Positions 1 through 10,240 of a DNA stretch of 64,000 bases are shown in pieces (positions within the stretch are counted from its first letter, which is position 1; every line of letters starts with the position of its first letter). The notes below the pieces were generated by a model. That model ran no database searches. It saw nothing but the letters and a program-made list of their open reading frames with translations, and was not told where the DNA came from. This DNA comes from Amycolatopsis rifamycinica (GTDB lineage: Bacteria; Actinomycetota; Actinomycetes; Mycobacteriales; Pseudonocardiaceae): the NCBI RefSeq assembly GCF_000695625.1, contig NZ_JMQI01000021.1:186001-250000 (forward strand), given 5' to 3'. Both the position numbers and the translations under genes were made by a program.

Positions 1-596
1 CCGGCCTCGCCCGAGATCATTTCACCGTTCTCCGCCGCCCAGCCCGCCTCGCGGACCTTCGCGCACGCGCGTTTGATCGCGGTCTGGGTGACCAGGGTCC
101 GGCGGGTGTAGGCCTCGGGCTCGCCGGTGCGCAACGATGCCACGAGAGTCGTGTCGTAGGCCAGCAGGACCTTCCCGAGCGCGGTCGCGTGCAGCGGCAG
201 CAGCGTGCCGACGTCGAGGGTCTGCAGGCTGTCGTCCGGCCGGAACACGTGGTGGACCACGAGCACCCGGCCCTCCAGCGGCGCGCCGATCCGGACGGCC
301 TCGCCGCTGCGGGCGGCCAGCGCGTCGGCCCAGTTGATGGCCCGGGACCGCAGCTCGTTGACGTCGAGGTAGCTCGTGCCCAGGTGCAGCAGCGCCGCGC
401 CGAGCTGGTACTTGCCCGTGTCGCGGTCCTGCTCGACGAACCCGACGCCCTGCAGCGTGCGCAGGATCCCGTGCGCGGTGCCCTTCGCCAGTTCGAGGGA
501 CTCGGCGATCTCGCCGACGCCCAGACGCCCCGAGCCGCGCGCCAGCAACCGCAGGATCGCGGCGGCGCGCTCGATGGACTGGATCGGACCGGGCAC
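1..596 (-). CDS. IclR-family regulator of the glycerol operon (GylR-like), 3' end cut by window
   Basis: The reading frame starts at a GTG (596-594); an in-frame stop lies four codons upstream (608-606), so no earlier start is possible. About 198 residues are visible and the C-terminus lies outside the window. The N-terminus is a winged-helix domain (IERAAAILRLLARGSGRLGV, then GEIAESLELAKGTAHGILRTL), followed by the start of an IclR effector-binding domain (LLPLHATALGKVLLAY is a classic IclR motif). It is divergent from glpF-glpK-glpD. In Streptomyces a GylR regulator of this family represses the glycerol operon and responds to glycerol or glycerol-3-phosphate, so the same role is inferred here. 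The palindromic repeats at 625-669 are its likely binding sites. Confidence 0.9.
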   Translation of the reverse strand, partial: MPGPIQSIERAAAILRLLARGSGRLGVGEIAESLELAKGTAHGILRTLQGVGFVEQDRDTGKYQLGAALLHLGTSYLDVNELRSRAINWADALAARSGEAVRIGAPLEGRVLVVHHVFRPDDSLQTLDVGTLLPLHATALGKVLLAYDTTLVASLRTGEPEAYTRRTLVTQTAIKRACAKVREAGWAAENGEMISGEA

Positions 597-624
597 CGCG
601 CGACCCTAACCCGACCGGCCCTGA

Positions 625-669
625 TTCGACAATGTCGAACATCCACTTCGGCCGTTCGACAATGCCGAC
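625..669. promoter_or_regulatory. Two operator-like repeats upstream of glpF
   Basis: TTCGACAATGTCGAA at 625-639 is a palindrome with 7-bp arms around a central A. A near copy, TTCGACAATGCCGAC, lies exactly 30 bp further on at 655-669, and a further half-site TTCGAC is at 687-692. The 30-bp spacing (about three helical turns) between the divergent regulator and the glp operon suggests cooperative binding by the IclR-type protein. Binding is inferred, not shown. Confidence 0.65.
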
Positions 670-678
670 CGCGGTCCG

Positions 679-707
679 TTGACCCCTTCGACCAGCGAAC
701 TTAGCTT
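679..707 (+). promoter_or_regulatory. Putative glpF promoter
   Basis: TTGACC (679-684), a 17-bp spacer and TAGCTT (702-707) fit a primary-sigma promoter. The start of transcription would be near 714, just downstream of the palindromic operators, leaving a leader of about 37 nt with a GAGGAAAG ribosome site (741-748) before the ATG at 751. Confidence 0.5.
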
Positions 708-750
708 TCATCCACCAATAGGGGGACAAGGTCCTTTGTGGAGGAAAGCA

Positions 751-1572
751 ATGGTGCGGAACCTCAAGGCCCGCGGGCTCGGCGGCGAGATGGCCGCCGA
801 GTTCGTGGGGACGATGATCCTCATCCTGTTCGGGTGCGGGGTGGTGGCGCAGGTCGTCGCCGCGGGCATCGGGGACCACGACAGCATCGCCTGGGCCTGG
901 GGCCTCGGCGTCACCCTGGGTGTCTACGTCGCTTCGCGGATCAGCGGCGCGCACCTGAACCCGGCCGTGACCATCGCCCTCGCGGTGTTCAAGGGCTTCG
1001 AATGGCGCAAGGTCGCCCCGTACGCCCTGGCCCAGACGGCCGGCGCGTTCGTCGCCGCGTTGCTGGTGCGCTGGAACTACACCGAGGTCCTCAACGCCAA
1101 GGACCCCGGACTGACGATCAAGACGCAGGGCGTGTTCTCCACCCTTCCGGGTAACGGCACGCTTCCCGTCGGTGACTGGGGCGCCTTCCGCGACCAGATC
1201 ATCGGCACCGCGATCCTCCTGATCGTCCTGTTCGCCATCACCGACCTCCGCAACACCTCGCCGGGCGCGAACCTGGCCCCGGTCGTCGTCGGCTTCCTCG
1301 TCGTCGCCATCGGCATGGCGTGGGGCACGAACGCCGGGTACGCGATCAACCCCGCCCGCGACTTCGGCCCGCGCCTGGCCTCCTGGCTGACCGGGTACGA
1401 CACCGCGTTCACCGACCAGTACGGCTTCCCCTACTGGTGGATCCCGATCGTGGCGCCGGTGATCGGCGCCCTCGTCGGCGGCGCGATCTACAAGTTCCTG
1501 ATCGAGCGGTTCCTGCCCGCCGGGGACCCGCTGGACGCCATGCCCGCCAAGGACCTCGAGCCCGCCGCCTGA
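751..1572 (+). CDS. glpF: Glycerol uptake facilitator (MIP/aquaporin family)
   Basis: A 273-residue membrane channel that lets glycerol diffuse into the cell. Both pore motifs of the MIP family are present: NPA at residues 70-72 (GAHLNPAVT) and NPARD at 200-204; the aspartate after the second NPA is typical of glyceroporins rather than water-specific aquaporins. Six hydrophobic segments can be followed. The start at 751 is chosen because of the GAGGAAAG site a few bases upstream; the frame is open further upstream without a better site. It is the first gene of the glp operon, with glpK starting 13 nt after its stop. Likely repressed by the divergent IclR-type regulator. Confidence 0.95.
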   Translation: MVRNLKARGLGGEMAAEFVGTMILILFGCGVVAQVVAAGIGDHDSIAWAWGLGVTLGVYVASRISGAHLNPAVTIALAVFKGFEWRKVAPYALAQTAGAFVAALLVRWNYTEVLNAKDPGLTIKTQGVFSTLPGNGTLPVGDWGAFRDQIIGTAILLIVLFAITDLRNTSPGANLAPVVVGFLVVAIGMAWGTNAGYAINPARDFGPRLASWLTGYDTAFTDQYGFPYWWIPIVAPVIGALVGGAIYKFLIERFLPAGDPLDAMPAKDLEPAA

Positions 1573-1585
1573 AAGGGGAACAACC

Positions 1586-3100
1586 ATGCCTGACTTCGTC
1601 GGCGCCGTAGACCAGGGCACCACCAGCACCCGCTTCATGATCTTCGACCACGGCGGCAACGAGATCGCCCGCCACCAGCTCGAGCACGAGCAGATCCTGC
1701 CCAAGCCGGGCTGGGTCGAGCACGACGCCACCGAGATCTGGGAACGCACCCGCTCGGTCATCGCGACCGCGCTCAACAAGGCCAACCTGACCGTGGCCGA
1801 CCTGGCCGCGCTCGGCATCACCAACCAGCGCGAGACCACCGTCGTGTGGAACCGCCGCACCGGCCGCCCGTACGGCAACGCGATCGTCTGGCAGGACACC
1901 CGCACCGACCGGATCGCCTCGGCGCTGGAGCGCGAGGGCAAGGGCGACATCATCCGCCGCAAGGCCGGCCTGCCGCCCGCCACCTACTTCTCCGGCGGCA
2001 AGCTGCAGTGGATCCTCGAGAACATCCCCGGTGTGCGTGAGGACGCCGAGAAGGGCGACGCCCTCTTCGGCACCACCGACACGTGGCTCATCTGGAACCT
2101 CACCGGCGGCCCGGACGGCGGCGTGCACGTCACCGACCCGACCAACGCCTCGCGCACCATGCTGATGGACCTCGAGACCCTCGACTGGGACGACGAGCTG
2201 CTGTCGTTCTTCGGCGTCCCGCGGCAGATGCTCCCGGCGATCCGGCCCTCGTCGAACCCGGGCTTCGGCACCACCCGCGCGGACGGCCCGCTCGGCGGCG
2301 AGGTCGCCATCACCGGTGTCCTCGGCGACCAGCAGGCCGCCACCGTCGGCCAGGTCTGCTTCCGGCCCGGCGAGGCCAAGAACACCTACGGCACCGGCAA
2401 CTTCCTGCTGCTCAACACCGGCCAGGAGCTCGTCCGCTCGAAGCACGGCCTGCTGACGACCCTCTGCTACCAGTTCGGCGACGACAAGCCGGTCTACGCG
2501 CTGGAAGGCTCGATCGCCGTCACGGGTTCGGCCGTGCAGTGGCTGCGCGACCAGCTGGGCATCATCAGCGGCGCGTCGCAGAGCGAGAGCCTGGCCCGCC
2601 AGGTCGAGGACAACGGGGGCGTCTACTTCGTCCCGGCGTTCTCCGGCCTGTTCGCCCCGTACTGGCGCTCCGACGCCCGCGGCGCGATCGTCGGCCTCAC
2701 CCGGGCCACGACGAACGCCCACATCGCGCGGGCCACCCTGGAAGCGATCTGCTACCAGACCCGCGACGTCGTCGAGGCGATGCAGAACGACTCCGGCGTC
2801 ACGCTCGACGTGCTGCGGGTGGACGGCGGCGTCACCGCCAACGAGCTGTGCATGCAGCTGCAGGCCGACATCCTCGGCGTGCCGGTGTCGAAGCCGGTCG
2901 TCGCCGAGACCACCGCCCTCGGCGCCGCCTACGCGGCCGGGCTGGCCGTCGGGTTCTGGAAGTCCACCGACGAGCTCGAGCAGAACTGGAACGAGGACAA
3001 GCGCTGGACCCCGACGTGGAGCGACGAGCAGCGCGCCGAGGGCTACGCGGGCTGGCAGAAAGCCGTCGGCCGCACGCTCGACTGGGTCGACGTGCAATGA
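1586..3100 (+). CDS. glpK: Glycerol kinase
   Basis: Phosphorylates glycerol to sn-glycerol-3-phosphate with ATP, trapping it in the cytoplasm. The 504-residue length matches the family. The N-terminal FGGY domain opens with the phosphate-binding loop [18 protein letters not shown] and WQDTRT follow, and the C-terminal FGGY domain carries YGTGNFLL and the nucleotide-binding stretch [13 protein letters not shown] near residue 410. An AAGGGG ribosome site precedes the ATG. It lies between glpF and glpD in an evident operon, 17 nt upstream of the glpD start. Confidence 0.97.
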   Translation: MPDFVGAVDQGTTSTRFMIFDHGGNEIARHQLEHEQILPKPGWVEHDATEIWERTRSVIATALNKANLTVADLAALGITNQRETTVVWNRRTGRPYGNAIVWQDTRTDRIASALEREGKGDIIRRKAGLPPATYFSGGKLQWILENIPGVREDAEKGDALFGTTDTWLIWNLTGGPDGGVHVTDPTNASRTMLMDLETLDWDDELLSFFGVPRQMLPAIRPSSNPGFGTTRADGPLGGEVAITGVLGDQQAATVGQVCFRPGEAKNTYGTGNFLLLNTGQELVRSKHGLLTTLCYQFGDDKPVYALEGSIAVTGSAVQWLRDQLGIISGASQSESLARQVEDNGGVYFVPAFSGLFAPYWRSDARGAIVGLTRATTNAHIARATLEAICYQTRDVVEAMQNDSGVTLDVLRVDGGVTANELCMQLQADILGVPVSKPVVAETTALGAAYAAGLAVGFWKSTDELEQNWNEDKRWTPTWSDEQRAEGYAGWQKAVGRTLDWVDVQ

Positions 3101-3117
3101 GCAGGAGGAGGAACACC

Positions 3118-4806
3118 GTGACCCCGCTTTCCCCGCAGTACCGGGCGGAGACCCTGCGGAAGCTGGTCGAGGAAGAGGTCGACGTGCTCGTCGTCGGCGG
3201 GGGAGTGACCGGGGCCGGCGTCGCGCTCGACGCCGCGTCCCGCGGGCTGTCGACCGCGCTGGTCGAGGCCCGCGACTTCGCCGCCGGCACGTCCAGCCGG
3301 TCGTCCAAGCTGATCCACGGCGGTCTCCGCTACCTGGAGCAGCTGGACTTCAAGCTGGTGCGCGAAGCGCTCAAGGAGCGCGGGCTGCTGCTGCAGAAGC
3401 TGGCCCCGCACCTGGTGCGGCCGGTGAAGTTCCTGGTCCCGCTGCAGCACCGGGTGTGGGAGCGCGGCTACATCGGCGCCGGCGTCACGCTGTACGACAC
3501 CCTCGGCGGCGCCCGCGCGCTGCCGCGGCACCGGCACCTGTCCAAGCGGGGCGCCTTCAAGGTGGCTCCGGCGCTCGCGGACGACGCGCTGGTCGGGGCG
3601 ATCCAGTACTACGACGCCCAGGTCGACGACGCCCGCCACACGATGACGATCGCGCGGACCGCCGCCGAGCAAGGCGCTTCGGTGCTCACGCGGACTCGCG
3701 TGACTTCGCTGCTCCGCGACGGCGAGCGCGTCGTCGGGGCGAAGGTCGTGGACCGCGAGAGCGGGGTCGAGTTCGAGATCCGGGCTCGCGTCGTCGTGGC
3801 GGCCACCGGCGTGTGGAGCGACGACATGGCGGAGGCGGCCGGGATTCCCGCGCCGTTCACCGTCCGCGCGTCGAAGGGCATCCACCTGGTGGTGCCGCGG
3901 GAGAAGATCGACCTGGACACCGGGCTGATCCTGCGCACCGAGAAGAGCGTGCTGTTCGTCATCCCGTGGGGGCGCCACTGGATCGTCGGCACCACCGACA
4001 CCGAGTGGGACCTCGACCGCGAGCACCCGGCGGCGAGCCGCGCGGACGTCGACTACGTGCTCGAACACCTCAACGCCGTCCTGCGCACCCCCGTGACGCA
4101 CGACGACATCGAGGGTGTCTACGCGGGCCTGCGCCCGCTGCTGGCGGCGAAGGCGGCCGCGACGACGAAGCTGTCGCGGGAGCACGCCGTGGCGCACCCG
4201 GTGCCGGGCCTGGTCATCGTGGCCGGCGGCAAGTACACGACGTACCGGGTGATGGCCGCGGACGCGGTCGACGTCGCGGTCGAAGAGGTCGGCCGCCCGG
4301 CCCCGCCGTCGTGGACCGACCGGCTCCCGATCGCCGGCGCCGAGGGCTACCACGAGCTGTGGGAGGACCGGTTCGGCCTGGCCGCGCGCGCCGGGCTGCC
4401 GCTGACCCGCGTCGAGCACCTGCTGCAGCGGTACGGCACGCGGATCTGGAACCTCCTCGACCTGATCGAGGAGCAGCCTTCGCTCGGGGAACCGATCACG
4501 GAGACCGCGGAGTACCTCCGCGCGGAGGCGGTCTACGCGGTCTCCCACGAAGGTGCGTTGCACCTGGAAGACGTGCTGACGCGGCGGACGCGCATCTCGA
4601 TCGAGGAGCGCGACCGCGGCGTGGCGGCGGCGCCCGTCGTGGCCGGCCTGATGGCCCCGCCGCTGGGCTGGGACTCGCACCGGACCGACCGCGAGGTGGC
4701 GAACTACCTGGCCCGCGTCGAGGCCGAGCGCTCGGCCCAGGAAGCCCCGGACGACGCGGCGGCGAACGCCACCCGGCTCACGGCGCCGGCGCTGCTGCCG
4801 AGCTAA
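3118..4806 (+). CDS. glpD: Glycerol-3-phosphate dehydrogenase (FAD, quinone-linked)
   Basis: Oxidises glycerol-3-phosphate to dihydroxyacetone phosphate and passes electrons to the membrane quinone pool. The GTG start at 3118 is supported by AGGAGGAGG just upstream and gives 562 residues, the usual length for GlpD/GlpO. The N-terminal dinucleotide-binding motif is VVGGGVTGAGVALDAASRG (about residues 25-43); TSSRSSKLIHGGLRYLEQ is the family signature, and GTTDTEWD and AGGKYTTYRVMA are further conserved blocks. It is the third gene of the glp operon. No clear terminator hairpin was seen after it. Confidence 0.96.
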   Translation: MTPLSPQYRAETLRKLVEEEVDVLVVGGGVTGAGVALDAASRGLSTALVEARDFAAGTSSRSSKLIHGGLRYLEQLDFKLVREALKERGLLLQKLAPHLVRPVKFLVPLQHRVWERGYIGAGVTLYDTLGGARALPRHRHLSKRGAFKVAPALADDALVGAIQYYDAQVDDARHTMTIARTAAEQGASVLTRTRVTSLLRDGERVVGAKVVDRESGVEFEIRARVVVAATGVWSDDMAEAAGIPAPFTVRASKGIHLVVPREKIDLDTGLILRTEKSVLFVIPWGRHWIVGTTDTEWDLDREHPAASRADVDYVLEHLNAVLRTPVTHDDIEGVYAGLRPLLAAKAAATTKLSREHAVAHPVPGLVIVAGGKYTTYRVMAADAVDVAVEEVGRPAPPSWTDRLPIAGAEGYHELWEDRFGLAARAGLPLTRVEHLLQRYGTRIWNLLDLIEEQPSLGEPITETAEYLRAEAVYAVSHEGALHLEDVLTRRTRISIEERDRGVAAAPVVAGLMAPPLGWDSHRTDREVANYLARVEAERSAQEAPDDAAANATRLTAPALLPS

Positions 4807-4866
4807 ACCGGTCACCGCCGTCGCGCGTGAACACCCCGCGAACCGACCTGAGGGGGAGGAACAGGG

Positions 4867-5953
4867 ATGTTCAGAGGTGTTCTCGCGACGGCGGCGGTGG
4901 CGATGGTGCTCACCGCCGTTCCGGCGAGTGCGGACGAACCGGGCGGCCCGATCGACCTGGGCACGCTGCCCGGGGGATTGACCAGCAACGGATATCTGGT
5001 GTCGAACGCCGGAACGGTGTTCGGGACGGCGTTCGACAAGGCGTTCGACCAGCGCGGGGCGCGGTGGGACGCGGCCGGCCGGATCACCGAGCTGCCGCCG
5101 CAGCCGGGCTACGCGTCGGTCCACCCCGCCGCGATCACCGAAGACGGGCTGGCGGTCGGGGATTCGATGGCCGCCAACGGGTGGGTCGGGCGGGCGACCC
5201 TCTGGGGCGCGTCCGGGGCACCGGTGGACCTGGCGCCGGTGCCCGGTTTCCCGGGCTACGCGTATTCCAGCGTGGCCGCGATCAACACCCACGGCATCGC
5301 CGTCGGGTACTCCTACGGCGCTCCAGGCCCGGACATGGTCGTCAAGTGGGACACGACCCAGGGGACGGTCACGGCACTCGACTACGGCCGGGCCTTCGCG
5401 ATCAACGACGCGGGCGCGGTGCTCAGCTCGTACCAGGGGCGGTCGCAGTACTGGGATCCGGCGGGCAACGTCGTGACGTTGGAAGGCGGCGGTTCGCCCG
5501 CCGACCTCGACGACGCGGGCACGGTCGTCGGCTCGAGCGGCTCCCACGCGGCGAAGTGGGATTCGGCGGGACACCTCACCGTGCTCGACACCACCTGGAA
5601 GTACAGCTCGGCGGACGAGATCGGCGCGGACGGGACGATCTACGGCGAAGTGGGGGCGGGGGACGGAAAGAGCCGCCCGGCCCGCTGGGACCCGGCCGGG
5701 CAGCTCACCGTGTACCCGGTCCCGGACGGGGCCGAAGGCGGATTCGTCACCGCCAACGACACGGGCGGTGCGCTCGTGGAAATCGGCTTCGGCGACTTCT
5801 TCGTGTGGGGATCCGGCGGCGGGATCACCCGGCTGCCACTGCCCGCGGAGGACGCCTCCTGCCGCGCCGAGGACCTCAACGATCGGGGCGCGGTCACGGG
5901 CAGCTGTTCGATCCCGGGCCGGAACTCCCACGCCGTCCGGTGGGACCTGCCGG

Positions 5954-5970
<17 letters not shown>
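4867..5970 (+). CDS. Secreted HAF-repeat (beta-propeller-like) protein
   Basis: A 367-residue protein with a signal peptide (MFRGVLATAAVAMVL..., cleavage near PASA-DE at residue 23). The mature part consists of repeated blocks of about 45-50 residues with the pattern aINd.G.avG.s....aa.Wd..G, opening with DLGTLPGG, which is the hallmark of the 'extracellular repeat, HAF' family. Such repeats are thought to form a propeller-like fold; no enzymatic residues are evident and the substrate or partner is unknown. GGGGGAGG before the ATG is a strong ribosome site. The gene runs into the convergent kinase gene with a 17-bp overlap of their 3' ends. Confidence 0.75.
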
Positions 5971-8366
<2,396 letters not shown>

Positions 8367-8380
8367 CTTCCTCCCGGTCC

Positions 8381-8413
8381 CGAAGGCCACCACGCCCGCC
8401 GTGGTGGCCTTCG
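8381..8413. terminator. Bidirectional terminator between argG and the convergent oxidoreductase gene
   Basis: A perfect 14-bp stem (8381-8394 pairing with 8400-8413, arm CGAAGGCCACCACG) with a 5-nt loop CCCGC. It lies 14 nt after the argG stop and 7 nt from the convergent gene's stop, so it can serve both. There is no U tract, as is usual in high-GC actinomycetes. Confidence 0.85.
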
Positions 8414-8419
8414 GTGCGT

Positions 8420-9427
8420 TCAGGGAACGAGCACGACCTTGCCGGTGACCGTGCCGGATTCGGCCAGCGCCAGGGCTTTCCCGGCGTCGGTCAGCGGAAT
8501 CCGCGCGGCCACCTGCGCCTGGAGCTTTCCCGCCACCGCCAGGTCGAAGACGGCCGTCAGGTCTTCGGCCAGGCGCGCCCGGAACCGGGGGAGGTTCCGC
8601 TTGCCGCCCCAGACGTTGTAGAAGTGCGCCCGGCGCCGGTTCGGCAGCGCGGTCCACCAGAGCAGGCGGGCGAACAGCTTCAGCACCGGCAGCCGCGAGT
8701 TCCCCGGCTCGTCCTTCGTGGACGCGCTGCCGTAGGCGACCAGGGTTCCGCCCGGCGCGAGCAGCCGGAAGGAATCGGCGATGCCGGGCCCGCCGACGTG
8801 GTCGAACACCGCGTCGACCCCGCGGGGGGCCAGCGCGCGGACCTGGGCCGGGACGTCGCCGCGGTAGTCGACGGGCGTCGCGCCGAGTGCGGTCACGACG
8901 CCGGCGTTGCGGGCCGACGCGGTGCCGATCACCTCGATCCCGGCCGCGCGGGCCAGCTGCACCAGCGTCGTGCCGACGCCGCCGCTCGCGCCGTGCACCA
9001 GGATGGTCGCGCCCGCCTCGACCTTCGCGATCCGGTGCAGCATCTGCCACGCCGTGATGCCGTTGACGACGAACGTCTCGGCCTCGGCCGCGTCGAGCCC
9101 GTCGGGCACCGGGACCAGGTCGGCCGCGGGCAGGACGAGGTGGCTGCGCCAGCCGCCGGTCTTCGTCAGCGCGGCCACGCGGCGGCCGGTCAGGGCCGGG
9201 TCGGCGGCTTCGAGCACGGTCCCGACCACGTCGTAGCCGGGCACGAAGGGAAACGGCGGCTGGTCGTAGTACTTGCCGCGGCGCATCTGCTGCTCGGCGA
9301 AGGAGACGCCGGTCGCCTCGACGCGGAGGAGGACCTCCCCGGCGCCGGGCCGCGGCAGGTCCCGGTGTTCGACGCGCAGGCCGTCCGGCTCGACGAGGCC
9401 GGGAAGGACGATTTCGGTGACGGTCAT
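8420..9427 (-). CDS. Zinc-type medium-chain dehydrogenase / quinone oxidoreductase-like protein
   Basis: A 335-residue MDR-superfamily oxidoreductase. The N-terminal GroES-like domain (LPRPGAGEVLLRVEATGVSFAE, residues 24-45) is followed by a Rossmann domain with the NADPH loop HGASGGVGTTLVQLA near residue 145. The zinc ligands of classical alcohol dehydrogenases are absent, so it resembles NADPH:quinone reductases and related enone reductases. An AAAGGAA ribosome site precedes the ATG. A 20-bp palindrome lies just upstream (9448-9467) and matches the one in front of the adjacent tetR gene, so the TetR protein very likely represses it. The true substrate is unknown. Confidence 0.85.
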   Translation of the reverse strand: MTVTEIVLPGLVEPDGLRVEHRDLPRPGAGEVLLRVEATGVSFAEQQMRRGKYYDQPPFPFVPGYDVVGTVLEAADPALTGRRVAALTKTGGWRSHLVLPAADLVPVPDGLDAAEAETFVVNGITAWQMLHRIAKVEAGATILVHGASGGVGTTLVQLARAAGIEVIGTASARNAGVVTALGATPVDYRGDVPAQVRALAPRGVDAVFDHVGGPGIADSFRLLAPGGTLVAYGSASTKDEPGNSRLPVLKLFARLLWWTALPNRRRAHFYNVWGGKRNLPRFRARLAEDLTAVFDLAVAGKLQAQVAARIPLTDAGKALALAESGTVTGKVVLVP

Positions 9428-9447
9428 GAAGAGTTCCTTTCGATTGT

Positions 9448-9467
9448 GAGTGACTGATCAATCACTC
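9448..9467. promoter_or_regulatory. TetR-type operator in front of the oxidoreductase gene
   Basis: GAGTGACTGATCAATCACTC is a 20-bp palindrome with one mismatched pair. It shares the framework GAGTGA-N-TG-NN-CA-N-TCACTC with the site at 10080-10099 in front of tetR. It sits 20 bp upstream of the oxidoreductase start codon. Confidence 0.75.
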
Positions 9468-9507
9468 GAAGGGCCGGAAAACGGCCCCGGGGGTCGGGGC
9501 CGGAAGT

Positions 9508-10077
9508 TCAGCCGCGGCCGGGGTGGCGGATGCCGGCGGAGAGCACGGCGGCCCACGCGCCGGCGTGTTCGTCCAGGTCGAGAGTGGCGACGAGGTGGCA
9601 GAGCTGTCCGTAGGCGATGAACCGCTGCACCTCGTCGTCGGGTGCGCCGGAGCGCGACCGGGCGAATTCGGTCACCTTGGCCAGCCCGCGGCGGACGGCA
9701 TCGGCGATTTCGGGGGTGTCGGCGGCCGACTGGGCGTGCACCTGCAGCATCAGCAGGTTCCGGTCGGCGATCAACTCCGCGTAGGCGCCGCCCATCTCGT
9801 GGAGGATCTTCCCCGGGCCGGCGTCCCCGGCGCGGGCGGCACCGTTCGAGAGGGCGTGGACGACGAGTTCGTAACACCGGTCGAGCGCGGCGACGAACAG
9901 GGAAACCTTGCCCGGGAACAACTTGAACACGTAGGCGGGGGAGATGTCGGCCCGGGCGGCCACCGCGCTGATCGGCGTGCTGTGGTAGCCGCCGCGGGCG
10001 AACTCGGCGATGGCCGCGTCGACCACGGCGTCCCGCCGGGCGTCGGAGGTGGAGAGCGTCGCACCGCGTTTCGTCAT
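9508..10077 (-). CDS. TetR-family repressor
   Basis: A 189-residue regulator: an N-terminal helix-turn-helix (RRDAVVDAAIAEFARGGYHS, then TPISAVAARADISPAYVFKLFPGK, residues 12-55) and a helical ligand domain. The ATG at 10077 is chosen because the frame upstream of it does not resemble the family and overlaps the operator. It lies 81 bp upstream of, and in the same direction as, the MDR oxidoreductase; both genes are preceded by the same palindrome, so the protein is inferred to repress itself and the oxidoreductase and to be released by a compound that enzyme detoxifies. Confidence 0.9.
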   Translation of the reverse strand: MTKRGATLSTSDARRDAVVDAAIAEFARGGYHSTPISAVAARADISPAYVFKLFPGKVSLFVAALDRCYELVVHALSNGAARAGDAGPGKILHEMGGAYAELIADRNLLMLQVHAQSAADTPEIADAVRRGLAKVTEFARSRSGAPDDEVQRFIAYGQLCHLVATLDLDEHAGAWAAVLSAGIRHPGRG

Positions 10078-10079
10078 GT

Positions 10080-10099
10080 GAGTGACTGTACACTCACTC
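10080..10099. promoter_or_regulatory. TetR-type operator in front of tetR
   Basis: GAGTGACTGTACACTCACTC, a 20-bp palindrome with one mismatched pair, ends 3 bp from the tetR start codon. It has the same outer six bases and spacing as 9448-9467. A lone half-site GAGTGAC occurs near 10117. The tightness to the start codon suggests a very short or absent leader. Confidence 0.75.
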
Positions 10100-10240
10100 C
10101 GGGTCGTAGGGCAAATGAGTGACGTCCGCCGCCTCGACGTCCCGGATGTGCGCGAATCCTCCACGAGCCGCACGGCCGTCCGGTTACAGTCCGGCGGCGA
10201 GGTGCCGCCTGGGGGCGGCCGCGGAACGGGGGCACGCGCG

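Noticed and set aside
22..5931. Very long open frames on the minus strand across the glp operon (for example 22-1983 and 3043-5931) and similar frames elsewhere
   Set aside because: They are complementary to well-identified genes, consist of Arg/Gly/Pro/Ala-rich sequence with no family motif and reflect the high GC content, where stop codons are scarce in shadow frames.
10117..10123. Third TetR operator
   Set aside because: Only one half-site (GAGTGAC) is present, with no symmetric partner.
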